Source of the DNA: Motacilla alba alba
Taxonomy: Eukaryota > Chordata > Aves > Passeriformes > Motacillidae
NCBI RefSeq assembly: GCF_015832195.1
Contig: NC_052018.1
Coordinates: 63,425,666-63,489,665, forward strand
DNA: 64,000 nucleotides
Direction of reading: 5' to 3'
Positions 37,894 through 55,400 of this stretch are shown piece by piece. Numbering within the stretch: the first letter of the stretch is position 1; every line of letters starts with the position of its first letter. The position numbers were made by a program, and so were the translations under genes. The notes beneath the pieces were generated by a model. The model made no database searches. It saw only the letters and a list, made by a program, of their open reading frames with translations, and had not been told where the DNA came from.

Positions 37894-39275
37894 GTAAGGG
37901 AAAAAGAATTTCTTAATTTCTCAATTATTTGCAATTAATGCATTCTTTGTGACTTGTAGTTGCCCACAGGCTTAAACCAATTGAAGAAAAAGGGGCTAAT
38001 TCTTGTATAATTCTAAACAGCTGCTTGAGAAAGGTATTAGTTTATGTCTGTATCTCAAATTATACCCTCTGTCCTTGCATAAATTGCTACAGAAACAAGA
38101 TCAAACATCCAACATGACTGTAAGTGATTTGAAATGTGTTTGACATAGTAAGCCTAAGCAGTTTGATGTCAGACCCCAAAAATGGAGAAGAGCTGTCTCT
38201 AGTACAGAATATCTAAACTCTGAGATTAAAAGTGTGGCTTGGGACGAGTGTGCGTTCCAATGCTGCGATACACTGCACTTGCTGGCAAGAGGCTGCTAGT
38301 GAGCACAGAGCTCTGCTCCTGCATCCAAATGAACTGCAAGAATACAATTTTGTTTGTGTAACTCGGGCTCTACTAGTGACTTCTGCCACACCTGGTATGA
38401 GGCATGAGGATAAAAGATGCTACTTTTCTGCTTGTCGTTCAGAAGTGTGCCCAGAAACAAGAGCACAGTGCTGATGCGAGAAGGTGCTGTGCAGAAATGG
38501 TAATTGCCCAATTATTGGTCAGAGGGGTGTGTGTGTGTGGAGAACAAACATCAACCCTGGCTTCACTCTGTGAGAAGCTTGTTGTATTGTAGTTCTCTTA
38601 GGCTGACTTTGGATTTCACAACATCACAGGTACGTGCCCAGCTGCAGGCAGGGACTCCCAGGTACATCTCCCAGCGCACAAACTCCTAGAGAATCTTGGC
38701 AATGAAGGAGATAAAGAACATGAACAACCTGAGGGGACAACCACTGGGATCCCTACTGGTTTGTAAATCAGGGAGATTTGCATGATAGGTGAGGCAGGGA
38801 ATTAGGGAATTTGGGGCTGACTCTGTAGCCAGAGCACTCAGTGGTGGTTAAAGGATCCTTCTGTCCCCAGTATGCTGCAGGCTTGGTGCTGCACAGTCCA
38901 AAACTACATCTTGTGGCTGAAGGAGCCTCTTCTCCAAAGATGCTGATCAAAAGGAATCTTCTATTCCCTGGCCATGTGCCCATTCTGGGCTGATGAAAGC
39001 TCTGCACTCAGGTAGAAGGATAAAGATTCCATTCCTTGTTCAGTAAGTGTAAAATTAGTGTGGAATCTGAATGTATTACCTAAAAACTGAATATAAAATA
39101 AATCTAGAACAAAAGGCATGGTTTGATGGACCAAGACAGAAATTTTTGATCTAAAACCAGCCTGATTATATACTAATACAGATTTTTTTTCTTCTGGCTG
39201 TGCACAGAAAGATGATGCCAATTAATAGAAGCCTATTTACAACATCAGAGTAACTACAAAATTGATTATTCTGGA
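37894..39275. other. Intergenic sequence between orphan exon and CCDC28A
   Basis: No exon could be supported. A possible tiny exon-like segment (acceptor TTCTCTTAG near 38,600, donor CACAG|gtacgt near 38,629) lies here, but its frame could not be tested. GC-richer patches near 38,640-39,000 have short open frames without recognisable content. Confidence 0.45.
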
Positions 39276-39936
39276 TTTATTGAACAGTACCTATTTACCC
39301 AGTTTTGTATTTTCACAATATTTAATTTATGTAGCATGCATCCTAATTCTAATTTGGTGAGATTTTATAATTATTCATAGTATGGAAACACATGAACTCT
39401 GCAAACATTTGGACACTGCTAAAACTCATCTTCCTAACACAGCCAAATCAATAGCAGCTTCTGCAAATGAAACATCATATATTTAAAACTTCTCACTTTA
39501 TTAACAATAAATTATCTGTGGCATCACCAATCAACAAAACACTAAAGAGATAGTGAGCAGATTGTCTGTATAATGATCAGAAAGGCAACATTACTACTAC
39601 CTTCATAAAAACTGGAGAAATGCCAATGAACTTATATACATGTACCACTTGCAACCATATGAACACTGAAGAAATATATTCCCAAGTTTCTCCAATTTTT
39701 CTGTTAAGTAAGGCAATAATAAAAAGCACAGCATCACAATTAACTACAACACTAGGTACTGAGCCCTGACATAATGCAGTGCTCAGAGGAATGTGCAAAA
39801 TAAACACCTGAATTTGCACTTTGATTCTTTGTTGTGTAAAATTAAAAAACAACACAAAACCACAACTCTTCTTGATTCCATTGTCCAGAAAAACAAAAGG
39901 AAAGCTGGAGAATCCAGACTGACAAAGATTTCTCTA
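39276..39936 (-). other. CCDC28A: CCDC28A 3'UTR with poly(A) signals
   Basis: Sequence downstream of the CCDC28A stop. AATAAA hexamers on the - strand lie at 39,502-39,497 and 39,281-39,276. The UTR contains the first copy of a local duplication (39,722-39,850). The exact cleavage site is not determined. Confidence 0.55.
39722..39850. repeat. Local direct duplication, copy 1
   Basis: About 129 bp inside the CCDC28A 3'UTR, nearly identical to 40,914-41,028. Both begin AAAAGCACAGCATCACAATT and share GGTACTGAGCCCTG and AATGTGCAAAATAAACACCT. Copy 1 has about 8 extra bases after the GAGCCCTG stretch and 5 extra near its end. Confidence 0.92.
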
Positions 39937-45910
<5,974 letters not shown>

Positions 45911-46429
45911 CTAATGTCTTCACAGGGAAGAAAAGAAAGTGAGGAAAAAATCCACTAAAACTGGCATTCACAATAAAATCAAGTGGAAAGACAGCTCGTG
46001 GAAACGAAACTTGTAGAGCCTTCAGAGATGAGCAGTCACTCATTTCTGAGAACAAGAGAATCCAGTTTTTAGGAGAAGCTGCCTGGCCTACTTGATGAGC
46101 AGAAAGGGCAGGACTTAAAACCTCCATCAGCCAACAGGTACCTCCAAATGACCTGTGTCCTGTGGATTACGCCTAGGAAACACCACGACTGCTCGGGCCC
46201 ACGACAGGCAGAACAGCAACAAGTGCTGTTGCGACCCACCCGTGCCACAGAACCCCCTCTGCCGTGGGAAAACTCGGCCGATGCCGGCTTGTTGTTGCTG
46301 TGACGCAGCTGCTGTCACCGCTGTTCCACACTTGCGATTACTGCCACAGCTCCTGCTGTCACACACTCGCTGTCACTGCCGTGACACGCTCATGGTATTG
46401 TTATTACTCCTGCCCTACCCACGGGCCCT

Positions 46430-47040
46430 GCCCAGCTCCGCGCACACTGCCCATGCCCTGTGCGGTTACCGGGCGCTCCCTCGCCACCTCCTCGCCGGGG
46501 AAACGCCTCTGACGCCCGGGCACGGCGACGTCACCCCCGGGCGCCATCGCTACCTCCCGGGATGAGGAGACCCCTGCGTGCAGCCGGGGCAGCGGCAGCC
46601 GCGTACCACCGCTTCATTACCGCGGGGGCTCGGGACGCGGGAGCAGCGGGAAGCGGACGGAGCCTCCCCCCATCCCTCCTTCCCGCCCGCCTCAGCCCCC
46701 GACCCGCGCCCCCCGCCCCGCCGCCGCGCAGGCCCCGCCCCCTACCTGAGGGAGGCCCCGCCCCCGGAGCGCGCGCGGACCCCGCGGAAGCGGCCGGCTC
46801 GTCCCGGCGCGCGGATCACGTGCCGGCGGGGCGGCCCGGCGGCGCCGCGAGGTGCATTGCGGGAGTCCCGCCCCCAGCCGCCACCTCCCCCGCGGGCGGA
46901 CTACAGCTCCCAGAACCCCCCGCGGCGCGGGGCCGCGCGTCGGCCTTCAGCGGCCGTCAGGGCCGAGGGTTTCTCCCGGAATATCTGATCCGAGTCCACG
47001 CGTGTTAAAACACGCGTGTTAAAACACCGCGCTGCCGACC
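46430..47040 (-). promoter_or_regulatory. CCDC28A: CpG-island promoter of CCDC28A
   Basis: A GC- and CpG-dense block just upstream of the CCDC28A coding exons, with no TATA box. Landmarks are an E-box CACGTG (46,817-46,822), an ACTACAGCTCCCAGAA element (46,900-46,915, the ZNF143/THAP11-type ACTACAnnTCCC motif) and a related GCATTGCGGGAG element near 46,854-46,865. A plausible donor for the non-coding first exon is CTCAG|gtaggg on the - strand, ending at 46,746. Long open frames here are products of high GC. The transcription start, probably about 46,750-46,950, is inferred. Confidence 0.8.
46997..47024. repeat. 14-bp tandem repeat with ACGCGT core
   Basis: Two perfect copies of CACGCGTGTTAAAA followed by a partial third (CAC). 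Each unit carries the palindrome CACGCGTG. The pair sits at the edge of the CCDC28A CpG island. Confidence 0.9.
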
Positions 47041-47221
47041 TGGTCCTTTTCCCAGCTGACACCGTGCGGTAGCGCTCTGCCTTCTCCCCTGCTCACTCCA
47101 TCTCCTGCCTGTAATTACAGCCCAGCCACAACCCGCCCTATACTGAATAGGCCTCAGCTGCTTTTGCATTTTAGGGCTCCACTGAGCACCGAGCGCCTCA
47201 AATTAATGATTTACACGGTAT

Positions 47222-47475
47222 GGAAAATCACAGAGTCATTAAGGGTTGTAAGGCACTTCTGGAGATCATCCAGTCGCACACCCGTGCCGAGGCAGGGTCA
47301 CCTAGAGCAGGTGACACAGGAACGCGGCCAGGTGGGGTCTGAGTGTCTCCGGAGAGAGACTCCGCGACCTCCCTGGGCAGCCTGTTCAGCGCTCTGCTGG
47401 CCCCGGTGTAAGGAGGCTCTGCCTCGTGTGGAGGCGAAACTTCTTGTTTGACTTTGTGGAGCCCCAGTCAGGGGC
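47222..47475 (-). mobile_element. CR1 LINE fragment (antisense)
   Basis: The + strand shows antisense CR1 blocks in order: AATCACAGAGTCATTAAGGG, GAGATCATCCAGTCGCACAC, TAGAGCAGGTGACACAGGAA, CCTCCCTGGGCAGCCTGTTC and GAGGCGAAACTTCTTGT. The CR1 3' end faces the CCDC28A promoter. It is a short 3' fragment without coding capacity. Confidence 0.85.
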
Positions 47476-47714
47476 CTGATTCATTTGTAGCCTTTGTTAT
47501 CTGTGTTTATTAGCAAAAGTTCGCAGCCAGTTGAACTGTGCTTATACAGGCGGCAGCTGAGCCCGCCGGAAAATGATCTTCAGGTGTTGCAAGGCATCGC
47601 TCTTTCCAGATGGGGTCAGCAATAGGAATTCTCCCCAAGAGGACATGCTGGAAGAACCCAGTATATTCACACGGAGCTATATGGGCTAGGAATGCTGCCG
47701 GTCGAGCAGCAAGT

Positions 47715-47955
47715 TCCAGGCGACAAGAAGACATAGTATTAAGCTGAGCCAGGGCAAGTTTAGGTTGGACATTAGGAGGAATTTCTTCACAGAAAGGGTG
47801 ACTAGACATTGGAATGGGCTGCCCTGGAAGGCGGTGGAGTCACCGTCCCGGGGGGTTGTTAAGGCGAAACTGGACGGGGCGCTGAGTGCCGTGGTCTCGT
47901 TGACAGGGCTTGAACTCGATGATCCCAGAGGCGTTTCCCAACCTAATTGTTTCCG
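47715..47955 (+). mobile_element. CR1 LINE 3' fragment (sense)
   Basis: Sense CR1 3' blocks: GGGCAAGTTTAGGTTGGACA, TTAGGAGGAATTTCTTCACA, ACATTGGAATGGGCTGCCCT and ACTCGATGATCCCAGAGG. It is oriented opposite to the fragment at 47,222-47,475, so the two lie head to head about 240 bp apart. The open frames here belong to the repeat. Confidence 0.88.
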
Positions 47956-48195
47956 TGCTCCCGTAGCCCTGGAGGGCGAAGGCTGGGAGGAGAGCGGAGC
48001 GGTCGGCAGAGGGGCCATCCCCCCGGCGGCAGCGCGGCCGTGTCGGTGCCGCCCGCGGGGCCAGGGCGGGACGGCCCCGGCAGTGCCGCTCCCCGCCCGC
48101 AGGGGGCAGCGCCTCCCCGCGCTCCCGCTCCCCGCCGGGGCGGGAACGCCTGTCAGGGACAAGGAGCGCCCGTCCTCGGCCCCGCCGCAGATGTG
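47956..48195. promoter_or_regulatory. Isolated GC-rich block with CTCF-like motif
   Basis: About 240 bp of very high GC and CpG content standing alone between AT-rich flanks, immediately after a CR1 fragment. It contains CCCGCAGGGGGCAG at 48,096-48,109 (+), which matches the CTCF core CCASYAGRKGGCRS at 13 of 14 positions. It could be an insulator, a distal enhancer or an unannotated promoter. Confidence 0.55.
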
Positions 48196-48199
48196 CCCG

Positions 48200-51144
48200 G
48201 AACGGCTGTGGTCCCAGCTAAACGAGGAACCCTGCTGCCACGCTGAGTTGCATGCAGCTCTCAGTGTCGTTTCCCACCTGGATTTCAGTCCTGAGTCGTC
48301 GGCTGGCAGGAACTTAATTTTCAAGGCTGGCAGTATAATTAGCAGGGTGTGCCTACCTAGCCTGAGTAATTAACGAGTTCAGCCCCACCAAGTCTATTTC
48401 CTGGTGCTGTCGCTATTGCATTTCTGGTCATCACTTCTAACCTCAATGCTCCCTGCCGGCCGTGGCTTTGCGGACTCGAACGGTCGGCACTCCTTTCCAA
48501 CCTATGGCTGGTAGCCTGAGCTGTTTTCCCCACATGTGACAGTAGCTTGTGGCCTAGAGAAATGAACTTATCAACTATCTCTACACCTTATCAGCTTGAA
48601 TTTCTTAAACCTGCAACGAGATCTTATTTTTGACTTGAGAAGTGTGTTGTTCATTATGGTATGTTTTGTGATGAAAACTCTCAGATATTATTCATGCACC
48701 AGCTGAGAGGGGTGCTATAATCTACATCACCCACAGTCAAAAAACACTGACCAGAAGCTTTACTGGTGTTTGCAAGTGTGTGTCTCAGTATGAAGCTACC
48801 TCATGACTTAACAGGCGTGCAGCACCTAGAATGCATCCCTATCTCTGTCTAAACTATCCATGATATCAGGAGAATGATTCTCCAGTCGTAGCCTGATACT
48901 GAACCTTTTTATGGACCTTGAATTAGACCTGAGGGGCTGTTAAATAGCAGGGTCTCATTGAGACTTGGATGGGATGTTACAGCTGCGAGACCCAGTGGCC
49001 ACCTGGAGACCCAAAAGAGGAGATTGTCTGGCAAAAGGAGATTGCATTTGGAATGGTTCTCAGGTGAATGACAGGGACCAAATGTCCACTGAAGGTCACC
49101 CTGTAGTCCAAGTAATTCCTTGCAGCAGGATACAGTTTGGGTCTGAGGAGCTGGATCAGTTCTGATACATCATGACCAGTGTTGTTGCAAGAGGTGTGCG
49201 ATAGACTAGCGATACACTGGCAGCTCACTTGTGGGAATAAACAACCTGAGGGTGTTTGCATGTAAGCAACTGAGAAGAAAGAAATGTATCTCTGTAAGGC
49301 TGGAGATGCATTACACAAAAAGGCAGTGGTACAAGACTGAAGGGACAGGTAGAGAAGCTGAAACCGTTGATTCTGTAATACAAGCGCTTCTGATATCTGG
49401 TTTGGCATGCGTTACAGGGAAACAAGAGCTGGCAAAAGTCACATGGGCTGTGAGCCAGACAAAATTCTCAGTCACAGGGCTGCCCAAGTAGAATCCTCAT
49501 TTGCACACATACATATATGTATAAATATATAGGGGGCTACAAAAAGTGGACAAATTGAGACTTACAGGCAGATTTCTGCAACCATTTGGGAAATTTGTAT
49601 GAGATAAATACTGCTTCTCCATGGTAATGGAAAAGTGTTGGGAATGTTTGTGTTCATGCAGTTCATTTCTCACATGCTATATGAGCACGTAAATGTACTT
49701 GCCTTGCAGTTGGTATATAGAGGTGTGGTTTGTTTTCCCTGTGTGATTAGAGGTGTTCTGTTTGGATGGAAGGTGGCTGGGTGTCCTTTGTTTCTACTAA
49801 AGCAGTTGAAACCGAATGAATGATGGTCTGTTTTTAAATAAAGGGGAAATGTTTCCATCACTAAGCATTTTTAAAATAAAATTACTTTCATATTCAGGAA
49901 ACAGTTGGATTCCACAGTTAACCCTGCTTCAGTTTAGTGTCTCAGTAGGAGGGAACAAATACTACAGAGAAGACAATAAATTTTAGCATGCAGGAAATAT
50001 TTTGCTCCAAGTGAATTACTTATCCCTGCACACTATACCACACTAGAATTATTATTAAAGTGCCTCTGTTATTTTTATATCCGATTTAACAGAGTCTACA
50101 AGGGCAGATTAATTGGAAAGCATCAGACTTTATGTTTTCATAGAGAAAGTAATTCTATAGTGAATAATTAATTGCTTTTAAAAGATAATGCTAAGTTAAG
50201 AGCAAAGAATTAAAGGTAGTATGGTCTTGATTTGTTACTAGAAATCCTATTGCAGATAACACTGTTGCCTAGAATCAAATAAAGTTTGAGGGAGAAAAAA
50301 GACATGTTTTAAACTATCTCTATCTGAGATTCGGCATAATTTTGTATTGTGATAATGATTCATGGTCCAGGAAAGGCTTTTTTCTTCCTTTAAAAGGCTT
50401 TTTTTTTCCCCTGACAACTGCACCATGCATTACAGTGGTAGCATTTATGTATAGTTGTTGACTGAAATGCTCCAAGGGTAACAGTGTTTTAATGGCAACA
50501 ATGTTATTGTTAAAGCAGCAAATTAAAAACTTAATTGAATCTGATTTTATTTACATGTATATTTCCTACAAACTAGGAGCCCACCTTTGAAGATGCTTTG
50601 AAGAAGAACTTCAAAGGAGTTAAGTCTGTACTTTGTATTGAGATATGCATGCAAATAAAATCAGATTCCTCTTTCTGAAAACCCTATTCAGTTAACATGA
50701 GATGGCAAGTTGGTTCTAAAGGCTTCCAAGACAGTGATGAAAGCACGGGGTTCTTTAGCTTCTATAATTAATTTCAGATGTATTTCACAGGTTGGCACCT
50801 TGTACTCACGGAATCCTGACATTGCTATAGCATCACCTTCTGGAAAAGGGCATGGTCTGGGATGTATCTGTTCATAGGAAGAAAAGTACTTATTGCTGGT
50901 TTGTGAGGAGCAGCATAACAAGGTGTATATGTATCTGTCAGCCAGATAAACATGCAGAACAGAGCAGCAAAGTTGAAATTATACACATAACTAATTACCA
51001 CTGGAGTAATATGGATGTAGAATTGAGCAGGTTAGACACATGTACCCTTTACAGATTGGTGATGGATATGTCCCCAAGAAATGTGACTGAAAATGTATCA
51101 ACCTGTATACTTATATTGATATCTCTCTCCCCACACTATCATTA
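48200..51144. other. Intergenic sequence, no gene seen
   Basis: Moderately AT-rich. Only short scattered open frames without splice-site support or similarity to known proteins. No repeat is recognised. Confidence 0.5.
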
Positions 51145-51431
51145 TGTTGTTATCTTATTGCAAGAGTCCCATACCTTCTTGGTGATTTCTCATGAGCAGG
51201 CCCTCACAGCACTGACTCCTTCTTCTTCACAACACAACTAACAAACCCTAGCTCTCAACTTCTAGTTTAACCACCCAGCCCACTCTCTTATAGCACTCCT
51301 CATTGGTTACAGCTGTGGCCTGTTAAAGTCAGGCCTGTTCCTGATCTTTGATAATTGGTACAGCTGCAACTCCTCAGGGGTGAGATTACCTTCTGCACTA
51401 TCTTTATTTTCTTACATTCTATCCCTCCACA
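51145..51431 (-). mobile_element. Solo LTR of an endogenous retrovirus (class II-like)
   Basis: A 287-bp element beginning TG and ending CA, flanked by an exact 6-bp target-site duplication TCATTA (51,139-51,144 and 51,432-51,437). On the - strand it shows a CCAAT box (51,306-51,302) shortly before a CTATAAG TATA-like box (51,293-51,287), suggesting that it reads leftwards. No viral coding sequence remains, so it is a solo LTR left by recombination. A 6-bp duplication is typical of ERVK/class II elements (family knowledge). The sequence resembles remembered finch-type LTRs, unverified. Confidence 0.82.
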
Positions 51432-51437
51432 TCATTA

Positions 51438-52058
51438 TGCTAAGGAATATGATCATGTATAAGATCATATAAATAATTAGATTTATGTGTTATTATTGAT
51501 CAGTTTCCACATCTCTAGCATGAACAGTCCATTGAAATCAGTGCTGTTACGCAAGAGCAAGTAGTTTAAAACCACCACCAGTATTGTGTGCTTATGAAGT
51601 GTTCTGATTGCAAAAAATCAATAGTTGATTGGCTACCAAGACATTAAATGCATGACCTGCTTAAGAACTGAACAAATCTTTTACCCTAATGTGAATGAAG
51701 AATAAAGGACCTCCTTGGGCTAGCAGTGTGGTGATTCAGGCAGCCAGGACATAGTGACAAGGGAGGAAGGAGGGAGAACAGAAGGGACTTGCTGAATCCC
51801 TTGGAAAGCAGCAGTCATCCCAAGAACTAGGCCTCTAAGGCCCAAATGTCCCTGGACAGACCCACCGATGTCCCCCACCCTGTTGCCCAGGAGTCCAGGA
51901 GCCCCACTTCAGTTCAGCCTGGGGACTTCAATTCCTGCCCAAGATTAGCATCTCCAACTCTCTCTTCAGCTCCTGGATGGACACCTGGAAAATTATTTTT
52001 AAAGAATGTTATTAATATATCCACTAGTTAGTCTGGATTTTACATTCACAGTCTCATG
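51438..52058. other. Intergenic sequence, no gene seen
   Basis: No exon, RNA gene or classified repeat is recognised. A short G/A-rich stretch (AAGGGAGGAAGGAGGGAGAA) occurs near 51,758-51,777. Confidence 0.45.
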
Positions 52059-52400
52059 GAAGTAATAGTTGTTGGAGAGCACTTCTGGAGGTCACAGCAA
52101 CACGAGCTAACTCTGTTTGTAAGAGACATCATGAGGTCTGAGTCAAAGCAGGTCAACTGTGTACATAGACCAGGTTCCCAGATTTTATGCAGCTTCTCTT
52201 GAAAAACTTCCAGGATGAAATCTGCACCAATATTCTCTAGCATAGCCTCCTACTCAGAGCAGGGCTACTGCCACATCAGGCCAGCTGTGTCTTTGTCTGG
52301 CCTTGAAACATTCAGGAATGGAGGCTCTACAACCCCTGCAGACAATTTGTGCCAGTAGTGCATTACTATCCTGGTGAAGATTTCCTTATACAATTTTTAG
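52059..52400 (-). mobile_element. Diverged CR1 LINE fragment
   Basis: The + strand has antisense CR1 blocks: GAGAGCACTTCTGGAGGTCA, then CAGAGCAGGGCTACTGCCAC, CTTGAAACATTCAGGAATGG, GGCTCTACAACCCCTGCAGA and GTGCCAGTAGTGCATTACTA. Similarity decays at both ends. It is older than the other copies judging by its divergence. Confidence 0.68.
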
Positions 52401-55400
52401 TTATTTAAAAACATCTTAATATTTCATATGTGTTCAGTAGATATAGAAGATATTGTACAGGTACAATTACCTTCCTCTAAATATTTAAATATTTGTAATA
52501 TGCATTAAGATCCCCAATGAAAAAGCAATTTAAATTGTACTTTAGCTGTTTTAGCAATCCCAGTACTCCAGCTGGAAAAGGAAGAAGTCTGTCATTGGCT
52601 CTGCCAGCACAACCAGTATTTCAGGTATAATCCCAAACCTAATAAAAATTTCAGACTCTGTCAAGGATATAAAACTAAGATTATCCATAAATGTAGTGTT
52701 GGTTCCCTAGTGCTTAATGTGTTCTCCTTTAGAATTATTTCAAAATTGTTTCCATGGTTTTAGATGCTGGCATTTTGTAAAAAGAGTAGGGATTTCTGAA
52801 GGATAAGGATGATAGCTGATTTCCATCTCATACCACTGTCTTGCTTGGACGATGCTTGTTTACATGTACATTATACATTATAATCAAACAATTCCATCTA
52901 CATTATAATCAAATAAATCAATTTCACTAATTTTATTGTAAAAAAACTTTTCTCACAGGACTCAACTTATTGATAGACATAAGAAAAGATGGGATAATAT
53001 GGCACCACTCCTGCATGCATGTTCAGTAATTGACAACAATGAACTTCATATGAGGTTTTAAAATAAATTAAAATAAATCTTCAGCAAATTCTTCCCCCTT
53101 CGGCAGCCTGCTGAGTTATTTTTGCAGGTACTCACTGGGCTACTCACTGTAAATAGAACAATGTTTACAATCACTCTAAGATTATGATCACGGTGTTTAC
53201 AGAATTCTATGAAAATCAGCTAAAATGAACCCTTGTAAACCAAAATGGGGAGTACATTCTAGAAACAAGACCAGATCAGAAAACATGTGACAAAAGATTT
53301 TTCTTCTCTGCAGCTGGGGATGTATTATGCAAAGTATGGTTTCTGATGTACATTATAGAAGTAATACATAGAAAGGATTGTTGGATTTTATTTAAGGTCA
53401 AATTGGTAACACCTGTTCTTGGCAGGCACCTGCTCTTTTCCACTTTTAAATATTGAATAATGTTTATGATTGATTTAGTACAAGATAGAACATGCAGCTC
53501 ATAGCACAAAGAACCAATGTGCATCCTTTGTTTTCTGTAGCCTGTTTCTTAAGCTGTTCAGTAATTTATCACAAGAGGATCATAATGGAGTAAGACCTTG
53601 CAGGAAAAAAAAACAGTAGTCTTAAGGACACAGTTGAAATAAAATACTTGTTTGGTTGTTTTAATAGTTCATTTAAGTGCCTACAAAAATGGGGTTATTT
53701 TCTTTGCTGGTGTTTACACTTCTGTCAGTAAGAAGAAACTACTATTCATATTGTCTCCATGAGAGGCCACTGAACAATATTACTAGTACAGAGTAACCCA
53801 GGCATGCCAGGGAAGGTTGAGTAAATAAAATTTAACTTTTCAAAGCAATTTCAGCCTCACCTCCACTATGTACAAACATAGGACATAATCATCTGTGCAC
53901 ACCTCTGAATGTCATGGGCAAGAATCCCAATGGTGTGAGATTCTGTACAAACTCAGGGAGCAAATAAACACAATTCCTGTCACACAAGCTCTAAACCAGA
54001 TGGATACAACACAAAAGAGGAAAAAGGAAATGTGGATTCCTGTAGATAACCTGTATCTATATGATCCACCATGTCAAAGGTTTGGCTGGCATCAAGGGCA
54101 ATGATGAATTCATAGCTTACAGGAAAGAATTTGTAGGTGATTTTTTGGATGGATCATTTGGCTGAAAACTGGTCAAACTTACAATTTTCTTTTTAAGCCA
54201 CAAAATACAAAACTATCGCAAACGTGTGCTTTTTTCTTTTTTTTCTTTGGTTCTTCTTTTTTTTTTTTTTTTTTTTTTTTTTTTCCTAATGGTAAACTCC
54301 ATATCCAAAATGATAAGCCTCATTTGGAAACTTCAACTCAGGAAAATCCAGTAATTTTTCCAAATGGGATCCGTGAAGATTATGCCTTCAAAAGCTGTGA
54401 AGGTAAGCAGCCTAGGTTTCCTTTACTGAATGTGCTAAGAGTATGAAATACAGCTCTCATAGTTACCTTTACAGAAATAAACTTATAGTCTAGAAATATA
54501 ACTCAGATTATTATCTTAATATCAAAGTAGAATTGTGAATTATTTCCAGTCTGCAATTTTTCCTGGTCAGATTTGTAGTTGGCCTCAAGTAATTGTTCTG
54601 TGTTGTTTAGAAAATTTAATTCCCTTCCCCCTCTATAGCTTGGTGGCTTAATACAAATACAACTGCTTCAATGTTTTAAGAGCATCCAGTGACTTTTTTT
54701 TCCAGGCTAGAAGATATGTTACTGAGAAGTTCCACTGACTAAATGTCTGTTCTCTGAAAACAGACATTGGAAAGCATGTTTGTAATTTCAGACTGTGTTT
54801 TGTTAGACATATACAAATGCAGAACTAAAACCAAACACAAATCCATTCCCTAAAGAGAATTAGTGTACACAGAAATATCTTTACAGAAAACTGTTTCCAA
54901 GCAATGCAGGCACTAAACAGTATTCTAAAATTTTCTTTGTAATATGATTTTACTCCAGGAACTCTAATTAGCAAAGGAAAAATTAAGCATCTGAGTAATT
55001 TTCCTTTGCATTGGAAATGCTGAAGAGGAACAGCAGATAAAGTTCTCAGCTCCAAACAGGACAACTGTGACAGTGGGCACCATATTGATGTAGGATAACG
55101 AGGGCCTTTGGGGAAATATGTTTAAGGCCTAAATATGAGCTTTTAAAATAAATCAGTGATGGAATACAGTGGGCACGTGAGCAGCCCTGTTTCACTGAAG
55201 GCAATTGTTTATAGACTAATAATTAATTACAGTATGGTACAGTAGATATTTGTCAGAAGAATTATATTTTAAGGTTTCCTTAAATTATTGGTAATAGAAT
55301 AATGGGTTTAAATGGGTTTAATCCCTTTTTAAAGGTATATTAATAAGCTCCCCCTAACTATTTGTAAAGCATGGTAAAGAGTTATAGAGGTCAGTGGAAA

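Noticed and set aside
46460..47008. 182-codon open frame in the CCDC28A promoter.
   Set aside because: It has GC-driven composition, overlaps other frames and covers promoter motifs. There is no protein similarity.
47686..48373. Overlapping open frames of about 200 codons on both strands.
   Set aside because: They cover a CR1 fragment and a GC-rich block and have no recognisable product.
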